Shown piece after piece: positions 1-7,672 of a stretch of DNA of 21,058 nt (its first letter is position 1; each line of letters begins with the position of its first letter). The position numbers and the translations under genes were made by a program. The notes beneath the pieces were generated by a model. It made no database searches. It saw only the letters and a program-made list of their open reading frames with translations, and was not told where the DNA came from. Origin of the DNA: Promethearchaeota archaeon (GTDB lineage: Archaea > Asgardarchaeota > Lokiarchaeia > Sigynarchaeales > SOKP01); contig SDNV01000042.1 in assembly GCA_004524515.1 (NCBI GenBank), positions 1 to 21,058 on the forward strand, given 5' to 3'.

Positions 1-674
1 TCTCCATCCTCAACTTTTTTATCCGAAGTTTTAGAGTGTGGAAACGCGGATTTTTCTCCAGAGGCTACAATTGTATCAAAAGAAGTCCCCTCAGATCCTG
101 CCTTCCTCATCTCATATTCCGCCTCCGCGGCTAATTCTTCCTCTGAAATACCTTCCTTGATAACCTCATAAATAGCGTTAAAACCTATTTCTCCTAATTT
201 TGCAGCTTGTTTCATCCTTTCTATCTCCTCCTTAGTCTTTGTTAATCTTGCGTTAGAAATTATCTGTGAGGCTCCAATAAAATTAGGAACTGTGAATTTT
301 TCTTTCCATTCGGCATACTTTTTAACTGAAATAAAATCATCCTCAAAACCCACATTATTAAGCCCTAATTTATTGACCTGTTTTTGAATAAATTTTGGTT
401 TCCCTCCAGGAATTAGAACAAGCTCAACAATCTCTGAAAATTTATTATCTTTTTCAATAAAATTTTTTACTTGATCATATTCGAGAGCATTAATAAACAC
501 AATTACCTTTCCATCATTAATATCCTTTCTTGGAACTACGATAAACGTATCACTCTCTATTTTAAAACCTAACACATAAGTAATATTTTGAGGTTTAGTT
601 AAGAAAATTGCTTCAATATTATTTACATTAAATTGCTCATGAGAACGGATCTTATTAATTTTTTCAGTACTCAT
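1..674 (-). CDS. Xaa-Pro aminopeptidase/dipeptidase (M24 family), 5' part only
   Basis: The gene runs off the left edge: 224 codons are present from an ATG at 674 and no stop is reached. Residues 1-130 form the creatinase-like N-terminal domain of M24 prolidases and aminopeptidases (recognisable stretch ITYVLGF near residue 31). Residues 143-224 start the pita-bread catalytic domain, with RLTKTKEEIERMK, then FDTIVASGEKSAFPHS, the typical segment whose histidine (H213) is the first active-site residue of the family. The two Asp, the second His and two Glu metal ligands would lie beyond the edge, so intactness cannot be judged. The family uses two metal ions to cleave the peptide bond before proline, usually in cytosolic peptide turnover. 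Family assignment is secure; aminopeptidase versus dipeptidase is not. No Shine-Dalgarno is evident upstream. Confidence 0.85.
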   Translation of the reverse strand, partial: MSTEKINKIRSHEQFNVNNIEAIFLTKPQNITYVLGFKIESDTFIVVPRKDINDGKVIVFINALEYDQVKNFIEKDNKFSEIVELVLIPGGKPKFIQKQVNKLGLNNVGFEDDFISVKKYAEWKEKFTVPNFIGASQIISNARLTKTKEEIERMKQAAKLGEIGFNAIYEVIKEGISEEELAAEAEYEMRKAGSEGTSFDTIVASGEKSAFPHSKTSDKKVEDG

Positions 675-869
675 ATTACAATTTCCGCTAAAAAAAATTC
701 GATTTTATAGTATCTTAAATAATTACATATAAAAAATTCTTTAGTATTCTTTCGAATCAAATATTACTTCTTATTCGCTAAGGTATGAAAAGTAAAATAA
801 GAAAAAATCGGAACCCATGACACATAAAAAATATAAAAAAAGAGGAGACATATTTATCTAATAACAGGG

Positions 870-968
870 TTAAGGGCTCCTCGTCTTGAGTAAATCTCCA
901 ATGCAAAAAGACCTTGAGGTATTACCGATTTCATCGGCTTTAGGTATAAGAATATATTTTGACATCAT
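870..968 (-). CDS. Possible small ORF, 32 aa
   Basis: Two adjacent ATGs (968 and 965) open a frame of 32 codons ending in TAA at 870-872. The peptide begins MMSKYILIPKADEIG and ends LLKTRSP. The block is visibly richer in G+C than the surrounding spacer and has mixed third positions, which is why I list it. There is no Shine-Dalgarno site, no recognised family, and the length is within chance range for this gap. It could be a small protein, the remnant of a decayed gene, or a structured RNA: CCGAT-TTC-ATCGG at 925-937 can form a 5-bp stem. Confidence 0.2.
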   Translation of the reverse strand: MMSKYILIPKADEIGNTSRSFCIGDLLKTRSP

Positions 969-986
969 GGGAAATCCGATTTTCTT

Positions 987-1004
987 AATCAACTATTGTT
1001 GATT
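987..1004. promoter_or_regulatory. Perfect hairpin AATCAAC-tatt-GTTGATT
   Basis: A 7-bp perfect inverted repeat with a 4-nt loop lies between the end of the GNAT gene and the small ORF. A second one follows closely (1024-1039). Position suggests a transcript end or a leader hairpin upstream of the 870-968 ORF, but no U-run follows directly on either strand. Function unknown. Confidence 0.3.
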
Positions 1005-1023
1005 CTAGTATTTATAACTTTCG

Positions 1024-1039
1024 TTTGTCCTATGACAAA
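1024..1039. promoter_or_regulatory. Perfect hairpin TTTGTC-ctat-GACAAA
   Basis: A 6-bp inverted repeat with a 4-nt loop lies 20 bases from the previous hairpin. The GNAT gene (minus strand) ends at 1156, so both hairpins sit 120-170 bases downstream of its stop, a plausible 3'-end region. A dedicated role is inferred from position only. Confidence 0.25.
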
Positions 1040-1155
1040 AGTGAAAATAGAGAAACTGATTTTTGAATCAAAAAAAAGATACATGATTACCTTATGATTT
1101 GTTATCACCCATCTGGACATATTTAAATCAATGATATCGACAAAAATCTAATAGA

Positions 1156-2016
1156 TTACTTTTTTAAAAAGATATATTGATCCATATCAATAATCGGGAG
1201 ATATCCTATTTTTTGATATATCCTATTTGATGTTGGATTTGCAAGGTCAGTAAACAAAAAGCAGAATTTATTTCCTTCGTCTAAAAGTCGCTGGCTCAAT
1301 TTGGCCACGCATTCAGTAGCATATCCTTTCCTCCTAAAAGGAGGGGGTGAGTAAACTAAGTTAATAAGACCTCCATTGGGTGTCTTCCCTGCTATTCTTG
1401 CCATGGAAACAGGTATAGTATTATCAAGCAACAAGAAAATCTTTCCATATGTAATATCCTTTTTTGTTTGATTTAGAGTTCGGTCCATTTGCTCTGCTTT
1501 GGTCATAAGACCCGCTTCTAAGATCATTTCTTTCGCCCATTTAAGAATTAAGGATTGATGTGATTTTTCTCCGACGATCAATGGTTTATTTCCAAAAGTT
1601 TGTTTTGCCACTTCTAATAACTTATAACCCCTTTCATTTCTCGTTAATTTAGCAACCAATCCTTTATTTTCGCAATATTTTTTAATAAATCTTTGTACAC
1701 CGTCTTTAAAACCTAAAATTCCTGGCAGATTCACACTTTTTTTTAGAAGATCCTTAACTAGTACATCAAGAGTTTTTAAATCATCGGTATATGAAATTAA
1801 TTGGTTATAAGGGGGAGTTCTAAGAGCAACCAATTTAATCTCATCATATTGTTTGACAACAATCAAAATGGGTTTAGAATCTCCATATGTAGTTTGGTTT
1901 AATTTTAGAGCATTAAGTATGGAGAAAAGGAGATTGTTTTCTGCTTCATTCTTTAGTAAAAAAGGAAACACTAAGTCAATGTACTCATTAATGTTTTCAT
2001 AATATTGTACTTCCAT
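1156..2016 (-). CDS. GNAT-family N-acetyltransferase
   Basis: This 286-residue protein has a clear C-terminal GNAT domain (about residues 145-286). Motif A is RRKGYA at 228-233, the acetyl-CoA pyrophosphate-binding R/Q-x-x-G-x-G/A loop, preceded by the strand LINLVYSPPP. The late segment NPTSNRIYQKIGYLP (260-274) is the usual helix and 'GY/GF' strand of GNAT enzymes. The N-terminal ~140 residues resemble the divergent first half seen in two-domain GNAT proteins. Such enzymes transfer acetyl from acetyl-CoA to an amine; the substrate cannot be deduced. ATG at 2016 is the start. It is divergent from the membrane protein at 2195, with 178 bases between them. It is not obviously co-transcribed with the M24 peptidase, because 481 bases separate them. 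Confidence 0.85.
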   Translation of the reverse strand: MEVQYYENINEYIDLVFPFLLKNEAENNLLFSILNALKLNQTTYGDSKPILIVVKQYDEIKLVALRTPPYNQLISYTDDLKTLDVLVKDLLKKSVNLPGILGFKDGVQRFIKKYCENKGLVAKLTRNERGYKLLEVAKQTFGNKPLIVGEKSHQSLILKWAKEMILEAGLMTKAEQMDRTLNQTKKDITYGKIFLLLDNTIPVSMARIAGKTPNGGLINLVYSPPPFRRKGYATECVAKLSQRLLDEGNKFCFLFTDLANPTSNRIYQKIGYLPIIDMDQYIFLKK

Positions 2017-2030
2017 ATATATATTAGTAG

Positions 2031-2097
2031 ATTGCCTTACTTAAAATTCTGATTTTTAATATGAGTTTTCTTTTTAATTTTGCTTTAGTAAGGTAAT
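2031..2097. repeat. Interrupted inverted repeat in divergent promoter region
   Basis: ATTGCCTTACT (2031-2041) and AGTAAGGTAAT (2087-2097) are inverted copies matching at 10 of 11 positions, separated by 45 A+T-rich bases. They flank the middle of the intergenic region between two divergently transcribed genes (starts at 2016 and 2195). Two operator half-sites or a looping repressor would fit; no known motif is recognised. Confidence 0.35.
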
Positions 2098-2194
2098 GAA
2101 AATTATCAAATTAAATTTATATTAAAATGCTCTATTATTCTAATTAAATTTTAAAATTATATCTTCTTGTAAAAATGGAAAATGTGATTAAAGT

Positions 2195-2923
2195 ATGATA
2201 TTATCGCCTTTAGAAACAGTCATGGCACTATTTAGTATTATTATAGTTGTAATCTTTACCATCGTTGGAATTACGGTTGCGTCAAAATATAAAAATACAA
2301 ATGAGAGGGTATATGTTTTGGTGGGGATTACTTGGATTGGTATAGTAGAAGCGTGGATTCCAAGCGGCATTGTTCTTATAGGATCATTATTTACTACGGG
2401 TGAAGTTTTACATCCTCAAATATATTTCCTAATTGCTATAGTTGGATATCCGATAACTACATTTATTTGGATCACGGGATTTACTGAAATCTTATATAAG
2501 GAAAGACAGAAATTATTTCAAATTACTTTTGGAATCATTGAACTAATATATGAGATAATTTTTCTTTATATCTTGTTTACAGATTATAATTCAATAGGAG
2601 AATTTCAGAATGCTGTAGATGTAGCATATAAACCTTTCGTATCCATCTACATTCTTCTTTCATTATGTTTAATACTCTTTACCGGCCTTATGATTGCGGT
2701 TTATTCTATTAAAACTGGTGTACCAGCAAATAAATTAAGAGGGTATTTCCTAATAGCAGCTTTTATAACTTTATTTATAGGAGGATTATTGGATGCTGCG
2801 ATAAGTTTTGATCTAGTAGGAGGAGTACTTGTCAGATTATTTGTAATTTCTAGTGCGATTGAATTTTATTTTGGATTTGCCCTTCCTGATTATGTTAAGA
2901 AAATCTTTAAGGTCGAATCCTGA
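2195..2923 (+). CDS. Orphan seven-helix membrane protein
   Basis: This 242-residue, very hydrophobic protein has seven likely membrane segments, at about residues 8-30, 39-62, 74-97, 105-127, 146-169, 180-200 and 207-229. Charged stretches lie between them (KYKNTNER, YKERQK, PANKLR), and a short basic cytoplasmic tail ends FALPDYVKKIFKVES. There is no signal peptide and no soluble domain. The topology resembles the free-standing or N-terminal 7TM sensor modules found on archaeal and bacterial histidine kinases, but no kinase or effector domain follows and the sequence does not let me name a family. The retinal lysine signature of rhodopsins is not apparent in helix seven. It is transcribed alone, divergent from the GNAT gene and convergent with the deacetylase gene. 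Confidence 0.75.
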   Translation: MILSPLETVMALFSIIIVVIFTIVGITVASKYKNTNERVYVLVGITWIGIVEAWIPSGIVLIGSLFTTGEVLHPQIYFLIAIVGYPITTFIWITGFTEILYKERQKLFQITFGIIELIYEIIFLYILFTDYNSIGEFQNAVDVAYKPFVSIYILLSLCLILFTGLMIAVYSIKTGVPANKLRGYFLIAAFITLFIGGLLDAAISFDLVGGVLVRLFVISSAIEFYFGFALPDYVKKIFKVES

Positions 2924-3038
2924 ACTCTAAATTTTTTATAAAATTATATAATTCTGAATCATATTTGTAGAAGTAAAATCAAATTCTTCAAGAAAAATTT
3001 TGCTCAAATAAAAACTTTTTAAGAGAATGATGGCAAAT

Positions 3039-4235
3039 TTAAGCTTTACTCAAACTTGGTAAATATCTTTCTTCACATAACTTAACTAATGATTTATTAT
3101 AATCAATCATTTTTTTTGCTAGTTCAGGATGGGCAAGAAGCTGGACTTCGACTTTATCATTTCGATCCCATAATAGATAAGGAGTTTCCTCATAGGGTAC
3201 ATTTTTTTTGACTTCTTCAATCCAACCATCCGGTAATTTATTCTCTAATTCCATATCCAGCATTTTTGCTAAGAATAAAGTCCATGCTCGCGGAACTACC
3301 GACATTAAATAACCCCCTCCCCCAAAAGCTAGCCATCTATTATTACAATAATCAGTTACACAAGTTTCAATGGTTTGAGCTAAATCCCTGTACAGAGAAA
3401 TTGAAAGTCCCAATTGAGTTAACGGATCATTAAAATGAGTATCTACTCCTAGTTGAGTTAAAAGAATGTCGGGATGATACGTTTCTAATATTTTTGGTAT
3501 GCATGTTCTGAAAAGCTTTAAATACATTTTATTACTAGTCCCGGGTAATAATGGAAAGTTAATAGAATACCCTAATCCATTTCCCTCCCCGATTTCTTTG
3601 ATATCTCCGGTTCCTGGAAATAGAAATTTTCCACTTTCATGTAAAGAAATTGTTAAAACATTTGGATCATCATAGAAGAGCCATTGAACCCCATCTCCAT
3701 GATGAGCATCAATATCAAGGTAAGCAATCTTGATATTTTTCTCTAACCTCTTGAGATGTTTGATAGCTACGGCAATATCATTGAAGATACAAAAACCAGA
3801 GGCTTTATTTCTTATAGCATGATGTAATCCTCCCGCAGGATTGAATGCAAAACAGATTTCATTCTCTTTCCAGATTATATCAGCAGCAACTAGACTTGCC
3901 CCACAAACTAAAGCTGATGCTTCATACATACCTTTAAAAACCGGATTATCCCCTGGACCTAAGCCATATAGGTAAGGTTTGATTCTATTATCATCAGGAT
4001 CTTCACTCAGTTTTTTTACAGCATTAATATAATCTTTGGAATGTACCATCTCCAACTCCTCACTCGAACACATTCTTGGAGGAATAATTTCAAGTCTGTC
4101 ATTATTTAAGAGTCCTAATTTTTCCATGAGACTATAAGTTAACTTAATTCTTAAGGGACGGAGAGGATGACGATCACCGAAATTATATTTCTGATATTCA
4201 TCGGTATATACTAACCCAATTTTTTTACTACCCAT
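3039..4235 (-). CDS. Histone deacetylase superfamily protein (AcuC-like)
   Basis: This is a Zn-dependent arginase/deacetylase-fold enzyme that removes acetyl groups from lysine or small amines. I use the ATG at 4235 (398 aa); a TTG three codons upstream is possible but less likely. Numbered from that ATG: the catalytic His pair in GGLHHA (138-139), zinc ligands Asp176 and His178 in DIDAHHGDG, the third ligand Asp265 in QLGVDTHFNDP, and the transition-state Tyr309 in FGGGGY. All core residues of active HDACs are present. Length and overall order match bacterial/archaeal AcuC and HDAC-like amidohydrolases. The substrate is unknown: acetyl-CoA synthetase (as for AcuC) or an acetylated chromatin protein are both possible. 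An acetyltransferase of unknown target lies about 1 kb away, but on a separate transcript. Confidence 0.93.
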   Translation of the reverse strand: MGSKKIGLVYTDEYQKYNFGDRHPLRPLRIKLTYSLMEKLGLLNNDRLEIIPPRMCSSEELEMVHSKDYINAVKKLSEDPDDNRIKPYLYGLGPGDNPVFKGMYEASALVCGASLVAADIIWKENEICFAFNPAGGLHHAIRNKASGFCIFNDIAVAIKHLKRLEKNIKIAYLDIDAHHGDGVQWLFYDDPNVLTISLHESGKFLFPGTGDIKEIGEGNGLGYSINFPLLPGTSNKMYLKLFRTCIPKILETYHPDILLTQLGVDTHFNDPLTQLGLSISLYRDLAQTIETCVTDYCNNRWLAFGGGGYLMSVVPRAWTLFLAKMLDMELENKLPDGWIEEVKKNVPYEETPYLLWDRNDKVEVQLLAHPELAKKMIDYNKSLVKLCEERYLPSLSKA

Positions 4236-4453
4236 GATTAGCAAAAGAGAAGAATATTTACTTAATAATTAAATAAATCAAACCTTTTATTTTAAATAAT
4301 TTATTGTATTTTATAATAAGAATTTCTGAATATGCTGAAAGATTTGGCATAACAGAAGAAATAAATATGAAAACTTATATTATGAGAATATTATATAAAA
4401 AATTAAAGATTTTAAATAAAAAATAAACCATAACTTCTTTAGCTCTCTGTACA

Positions 4454-5008
4454 ATGTCAATAAACTTCAAGAAATTTATAACTCGAATAGGAAAAGAAAC
4501 CGACTTTAAACCTATAAAGAACCAATTGTTAGATTCCTTACAAAAGGACAGTGAAAACAAATATAAGAATTATCCACGCTTACTAGAGATGATGAAAAAA
4601 TACTGGCCACAATATAGTTCACGTTCAAGAATATCTCATCTTTTAAAAGATCACCATGAAGAAATATTTAATTTTTATTTAAACACCTTGTTTCCCTTTC
4701 GTAAAAGAGGCTTGACTTATGATGATCCGGAAGCTCCTACCCCGGTTGACTTTAAGCTTGTATATAAATATCACTATAATTCGAAAGAAATAAAAGTAAT
4801 TGAAGGGGTTATGGAAGAAATAAAGAGTACCGAGAAACTAGAAAATATATTAAAGAGATTATTTATTTTTGCCATAAGTTCTTTTGGTCCTATGGTAGAA
4901 AAAATTTTTGAAAGGCCCTTCGCATTCCAATTTTCGAATATCGATGCAAATCAACTTCCAAATGGTGAATGGGAAGTGATTGCGATAATATCTGGAAGAG
5001 AACAATAA
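4454..5008 (+). CDS. Hypothetical protein, 184 aa
   Basis: I do not recognise a family. The product is soluble, basic in its first half and without signal peptide, membrane helix or cysteine cluster. The middle holds a helical segment (about residues 110-155, KEIKVIEGVMEEIKSTEKLEN onward to AISSFGPMVEKIF), and the C-terminus looks like two strands (FAFQFSNI, GEWEVIAIISG). Length, codon use like its neighbours, and an uninterrupted frame from an ATG make it a credible gene. There is no Shine-Dalgarno site; an A+T-rich stretch about 28 bases upstream (4411-4428) would suit a leaderless transcript. Its stop is 8 bases from the stop of the convergent carbamoyltransferase gene, and an 8-T run just after it may terminate transcription. 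Confidence 0.7.
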   Translation: MSINFKKFITRIGKETDFKPIKNQLLDSLQKDSENKYKNYPRLLEMMKKYWPQYSSRSRISHLLKDHHEEIFNFYLNTLFPFRKRGLTYDDPEAPTPVDFKLVYKYHYNSKEIKVIEGVMEEIKSTEKLENILKRLFIFAISSFGPMVEKIFERPFAFQFSNIDANQLPNGEWEVIAIISGREQ

Positions 5009-5016
5009 CTTTTTTT

Positions 5017-6021
5017 TCAACTTTTTTGTTTTAATAAATAATAAAGAAGTGCTTTAATGGTATATAATCGATTTTCTGCTTGATCATAAATAATTGAATG
5101 CTTACCATCAACTACAGCATCATCTGCTACAATGTTTCGTCGAATAGGAAGACAATGCATAAAAATTGAAGTAGAATTTGTGTAATCTAAATATTCTTCT
5201 TTAATTCTCCAACTTTCTCTATATGGTAATCTTAACTGTTTTTCATCTTTAGCATTCCCATAATATTTTATTGCACCCCAACTTTTTACGTATACTACAT
5301 CTGCATCGCTATAGCCCTCTTTAATGTTGTTAGAAATCGTTAATGACCCTCCCGATTCTTTTGCGTTTGTTTTTGCTCTATATATTATTTCATCATCTAA
5401 ATCATATTCATCGGGATGAACTAATGTCACATCCATCCCATATCGAGATGTAGTTAATAAGATTGAATTAGGAACACTTAAAGGTAAAGGCTTTGGATGA
5501 TATGCCCATGAAATCACTATCTTTTTTCCTTTTGGATTCCCTTTTTTTTCTTTAATTGTAAAAATGTCTGTCAATGCTTGAAGTGGATGGAATTGATCAT
5601 CTTCAAAATTAATTATTGGAACATCAGAATGAGTAGCAAATTCACGTAAAATTCGATTACCCTCTTTATAAATCCAATCCACAGAAACTGGGAACAATCG
5701 TATTCCGATTGCATCATAATATCGTGCTAAAACTTTAGCTGTATCCTTTACAGATTCAGATTGATATCCTAACCAAGAATCTTTTATACTATTGAATGTG
5801 GGGTGCATACCCAGTTGATAAGCAGCCACTTCTGTAGAATTTCTCGTTCTTGTTGAAGGATTATAAAAAAACATACATAACGATTTACCCTTTAAAGAAT
5901 TATTATAATTTTCAGGTTTTAATTTTATATCTCTTGTTAGGTCTAATAATTTATCTAAATCAGTTATATTCCAATCTTGGGTAGAAATGAAATCCATCTT
6001 ATTTTTTGGGGTCATATTCAT
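5017..6021 (-). CDS. argF': N-acetylornithine-type carbamoyltransferase
   Basis: This enzyme transfers the carbamoyl group of carbamoyl phosphate to an N-acylated ornithine in arginine synthesis. Carbamoyl-phosphate binding is shown by NPSTRTR (54-60) and HPLQ (145-148). Features of the acetyl/succinyl-ornithine branch rather than plain OTC are: the N-terminal STQDW, SWAYHPKPL (171-179), GMDVTLVHP, AESGGS-like KESGGSL, VYVKSWGA (244-250), HCLPIRRN (289-296), and Lys323 in NRLYTIKALL, at the place of the carboxylated lysine of the Xanthomonas enzyme. ATGs at 6021, 6015 and 5997 are all possible; conservation begins at the last. Aligned from memory, Ser88 appears to replace the glutamate that selects acetyl over succinyl substrates, so a succinylornithine enzyme is possible. 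The branch is known mainly from Xanthomonadales and Bacteroidetes, so lateral transfer is plausible. Confidence 0.85.
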   Translation of the reverse strand: MNMTPKNKMDFISTQDWNITDLDKLLDLTRDIKLKPENYNNSLKGKSLCMFFYNPSTRTRNSTEVAAYQLGMHPTFNSIKDSWLGYQSESVKDTAKVLARYYDAIGIRLFPVSVDWIYKEGNRILREFATHSDVPIINFEDDQFHPLQALTDIFTIKEKKGNPKGKKIVISWAYHPKPLPLSVPNSILLTTSRYGMDVTLVHPDEYDLDDEIIYRAKTNAKESGGSLTISNNIKEGYSDADVVYVKSWGAIKYYGNAKDEKQLRLPYRESWRIKEEYLDYTNSTSIFMHCLPIRRNIVADDAVVDGKHSIIYDQAENRLYTIKALLYYLLKQKS

Positions 6022-6040
6022 CAATACTTTTTCAATAATT

Positions 6041-6052
6041 TTTATTATATTT
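6041..6052 (-). promoter_or_regulatory. Candidate TATA box for argF'
   Basis: On the minus strand this reads AAATATAATAAA, centred about 25 bases before the ATG at 6021. That spacing would give a leaderless or nearly leaderless transcript. In DNA this A+T-rich the match alone is weak; position is the main argument. Confidence 0.3.
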
Positions 6053-6172
6053 GGAGCTCTTTCAATCAGAAACTAATTTAAAAATGAAATATAATTAAAG
6101 CTACTTAAGAAAAATAAAAATTAGAATGCTTAATATAAGAATATTTGTATTTAAACCAAAGGGAGGTAAGTT

Positions 6173-6598
6173 TTATTTACTTAAATAAGATCGCAAATCC
6201 ATCATATCTCCATCTCCTTGCTTAACCTGTATCTTACTCTTAATACCTTTTGCCTTTCGTTCAAGAAGTATTATCGCATCCTTAGGAATTCTTCTTGCAA
6301 CGCCACCTCTTTGACTAATAATAGCTAAAAGGTAATCGATATTTTCAATTACATCTGGGGATATTAATTCATTTATGATCCAATTATAAACCTGAGGCTC
6401 ATTCATTTTTAATTGATTTAAATATGCATATGCATCAGGCATCATAACAGCTTTTAATACGTAATCCAATTTTTCCCAAACCGTAGCCACTTTTTCTTTG
6501 GAGGATTGATTTCTCTTTTGTGCTTCCATTAGAGCCTGCATTTTTTTCATTCGAATTTTTTCTAATTCATATTCTTCATTTTTATTTTCTTCACTCAT
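6173..6598 (-). CDS. PDCD5/TFAR19-like DNA-binding protein
   Basis: PDCD5-family proteins are small three-helix-bundle nucleic-acid-binding proteins shared by archaea and eukaryotes. The 141-residue product has the family's N-terminal charged helix (YELEKIRMKKMQALMEAQ, compare LEEIRRKKM-LQ in methanogens) and the core PDAYAYLNQLKMNEP (54-68), which fits P-x-A-x3-L-x2-L-x4-P, followed by ISQRGGVARRIPKDAIILLER, the usual QxG-x-I-x-D-x-L-x-LL region. Between these cores it carries about 14 extra residues, and the C-terminus (GDGDMMDLRSYLSK) is longer than usual. It starts 23 bases after the stop of the Gfo/Idh gene in the same direction, so the two probably share a transcript. The exact function of archaeal PDCD5 is unsettled. 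Confidence 0.7.
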   Translation of the reverse strand: MSEENKNEEYELEKIRMKKMQALMEAQKRNQSSKEKVATVWEKLDYVLKAVMMPDAYAYLNQLKMNEPQVYNWIINELISPDVIENIDYLLAIISQRGGVARRIPKDAIILLERKAKGIKSKIQVKQGDGDMMDLRSYLSK

Positions 6599-6621
6599 TT
6601 TTTCTCACTTGTTCTTTTTAC

Positions 6622-7548
6622 TTAATTATTTACAATTTTAAGAGCTATTTCTAAGGCTCGAATTCCATCATCTAAACTGACTAACGTTTCTTTATCATAA
6701 AGAAAACTATATATCTCTCTTCTTAAGGGTTCATCTGATCTTATAGGTGTATAGGTTATTTCCTTCGTTTCGGGCCATTCTCCTTCTAAATTCTCTCCAG
6801 TCCGTAATGTAATTTTTTGAGAGATAAAATCAATCATTAATCCTCCCATTTCTCCATTCACATACATTCTTCTAAATTTAGAGGGGGTTAGCCAATTAGA
6901 TTCAATATTACCAATAGCACTTCCAAAATCTATAATAATAAATGCAGCATCAGCATGGATACTATCTTTAAAAGATTTTTTGAACCCAACTGCATTTAAA
7001 ATTTTATTCTTATTCATAATTCTCTCTTGAAGATAAATATCATGGATTGATAAATCCAAAATAACTCCCATCTGCCATTCTCTTCTTGGGTATAGACCAA
7101 CTCGCTTAGAAGCAATGGTATATATTTCACCTATTTTAGGTAACTCATTTAATAATTTCTCAAAGACAGGATTATAGAGTTCTATAAACCCTGGCATAAT
7201 CCGAATACTATTTTCATATTTTTTAAATTCCTTTAAATCTTTAATATTCAAAGACATAGGTTTTTCCATTAAGATATCTATACCAGCATTTGCAAATTTT
7301 TTTGAAATTTCAGGTATATACTTTGGTGGTGTACAAACGCTAACAGCATCTATTTCCTCGTTTTTAATTAAGCTATCTACATCTTTATATAAATTTACAT
7401 CATCATATTGATGATTATTTCGAATGTTTTCTAATTTTGCTCCATCAGCATCGCAGATTCCTCTTAATTTAGATAATTCATCAAAATTTCTTAAGTGAGC
7501 CCTACCAAACCATCCAGCACCGACAACAGCAGTTCTTTTTTTTTTCAT
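6622..7548 (-). CDS. Gfo/Idh/MocA-family NAD(P)-dependent oxidoreductase
   Basis: The 308-residue protein has an N-terminal Rossmann fold with GAGWFG at 10-15 and an acidic end of strand two (CDAD, 32-35), favouring NAD over NADP. The family signature EKP is at 95-97 (ILMEKPMSL), with Lys96 as the usual catalytic lysine. DLSIHDIYL (165-173) matches the D-x3-H-D active-site helix, His169 being the probable acid/base. The C-terminal half is the antiparallel beta-sheet domain of the family. Members oxidise or epimerise sugars; the DLxxHD form resembles archaeal UDP-N-acetylglucosamine 3-dehydrogenases, but that substrate is only a guess. It is probably first gene of an operon with the PDCD5-like gene. 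It diverges from the Fe-S protein gene at 7673, with 124 bases between the starts. Confidence 0.9.
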   Translation of the reverse strand: MKKKRTAVVGAGWFGRAHLRNFDELSKLRGICDADGAKLENIRNNHQYDDVNLYKDVDSLIKNEEIDAVSVCTPPKYIPEISKKFANAGIDILMEKPMSLNIKDLKEFKKYENSIRIMPGFIELYNPVFEKLLNELPKIGEIYTIASKRVGLYPRREWQMGVILDLSIHDIYLQERIMNKNKILNAVGFKKSFKDSIHADAAFIIIDFGSAIGNIESNWLTPSKFRRMYVNGEMGGLMIDFISQKITLRTGENLEGEWPETKEITYTPIRSDEPLRREIYSFLYDKETLVSLDDGIRALEIALKIVNN

Positions 7549-7672
7549 CTAATTCAATCGTGCTATTTATAGGACTAATAGTGGATATTAAAATAAGAAT
7601 TTTTTGAAGTTCTATAACTTTTGGTGTAAAAACACTAAAAAATAATCATTTATTTCTATCTATAGATCCAAT

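Larger units (their letters stand above)
675..1155. other. 481-bp gap with no established gene
   Basis: This is the only interval over 300 bases without a recognised gene. Most of it is A+T-rich. Two things stand out: a G+C-richer block at about 865-950 that is open on the minus strand (see the 32-codon candidate), and two short perfect hairpins (987-1004 and 1024-1039). I found no tRNA, C/D-box motif pair or repeat array. The promoter of the M24 peptidase gene must lie in the left part. Confidence 0.6.

Noticed and set aside
4236..4244. TTG start for the deacetylase
   Set aside because: An ATG lies three codons in, nearer to the conserved beginning of the domain.
6161..6166. Perfect GGAGGT Shine-Dalgarno-like sequence on the plus strand
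   Set aside because: No start codon with a usable frame follows; the next in-frame codons run into TAA within 18 bases and the convergent PDCD5-like gene. Chance match.
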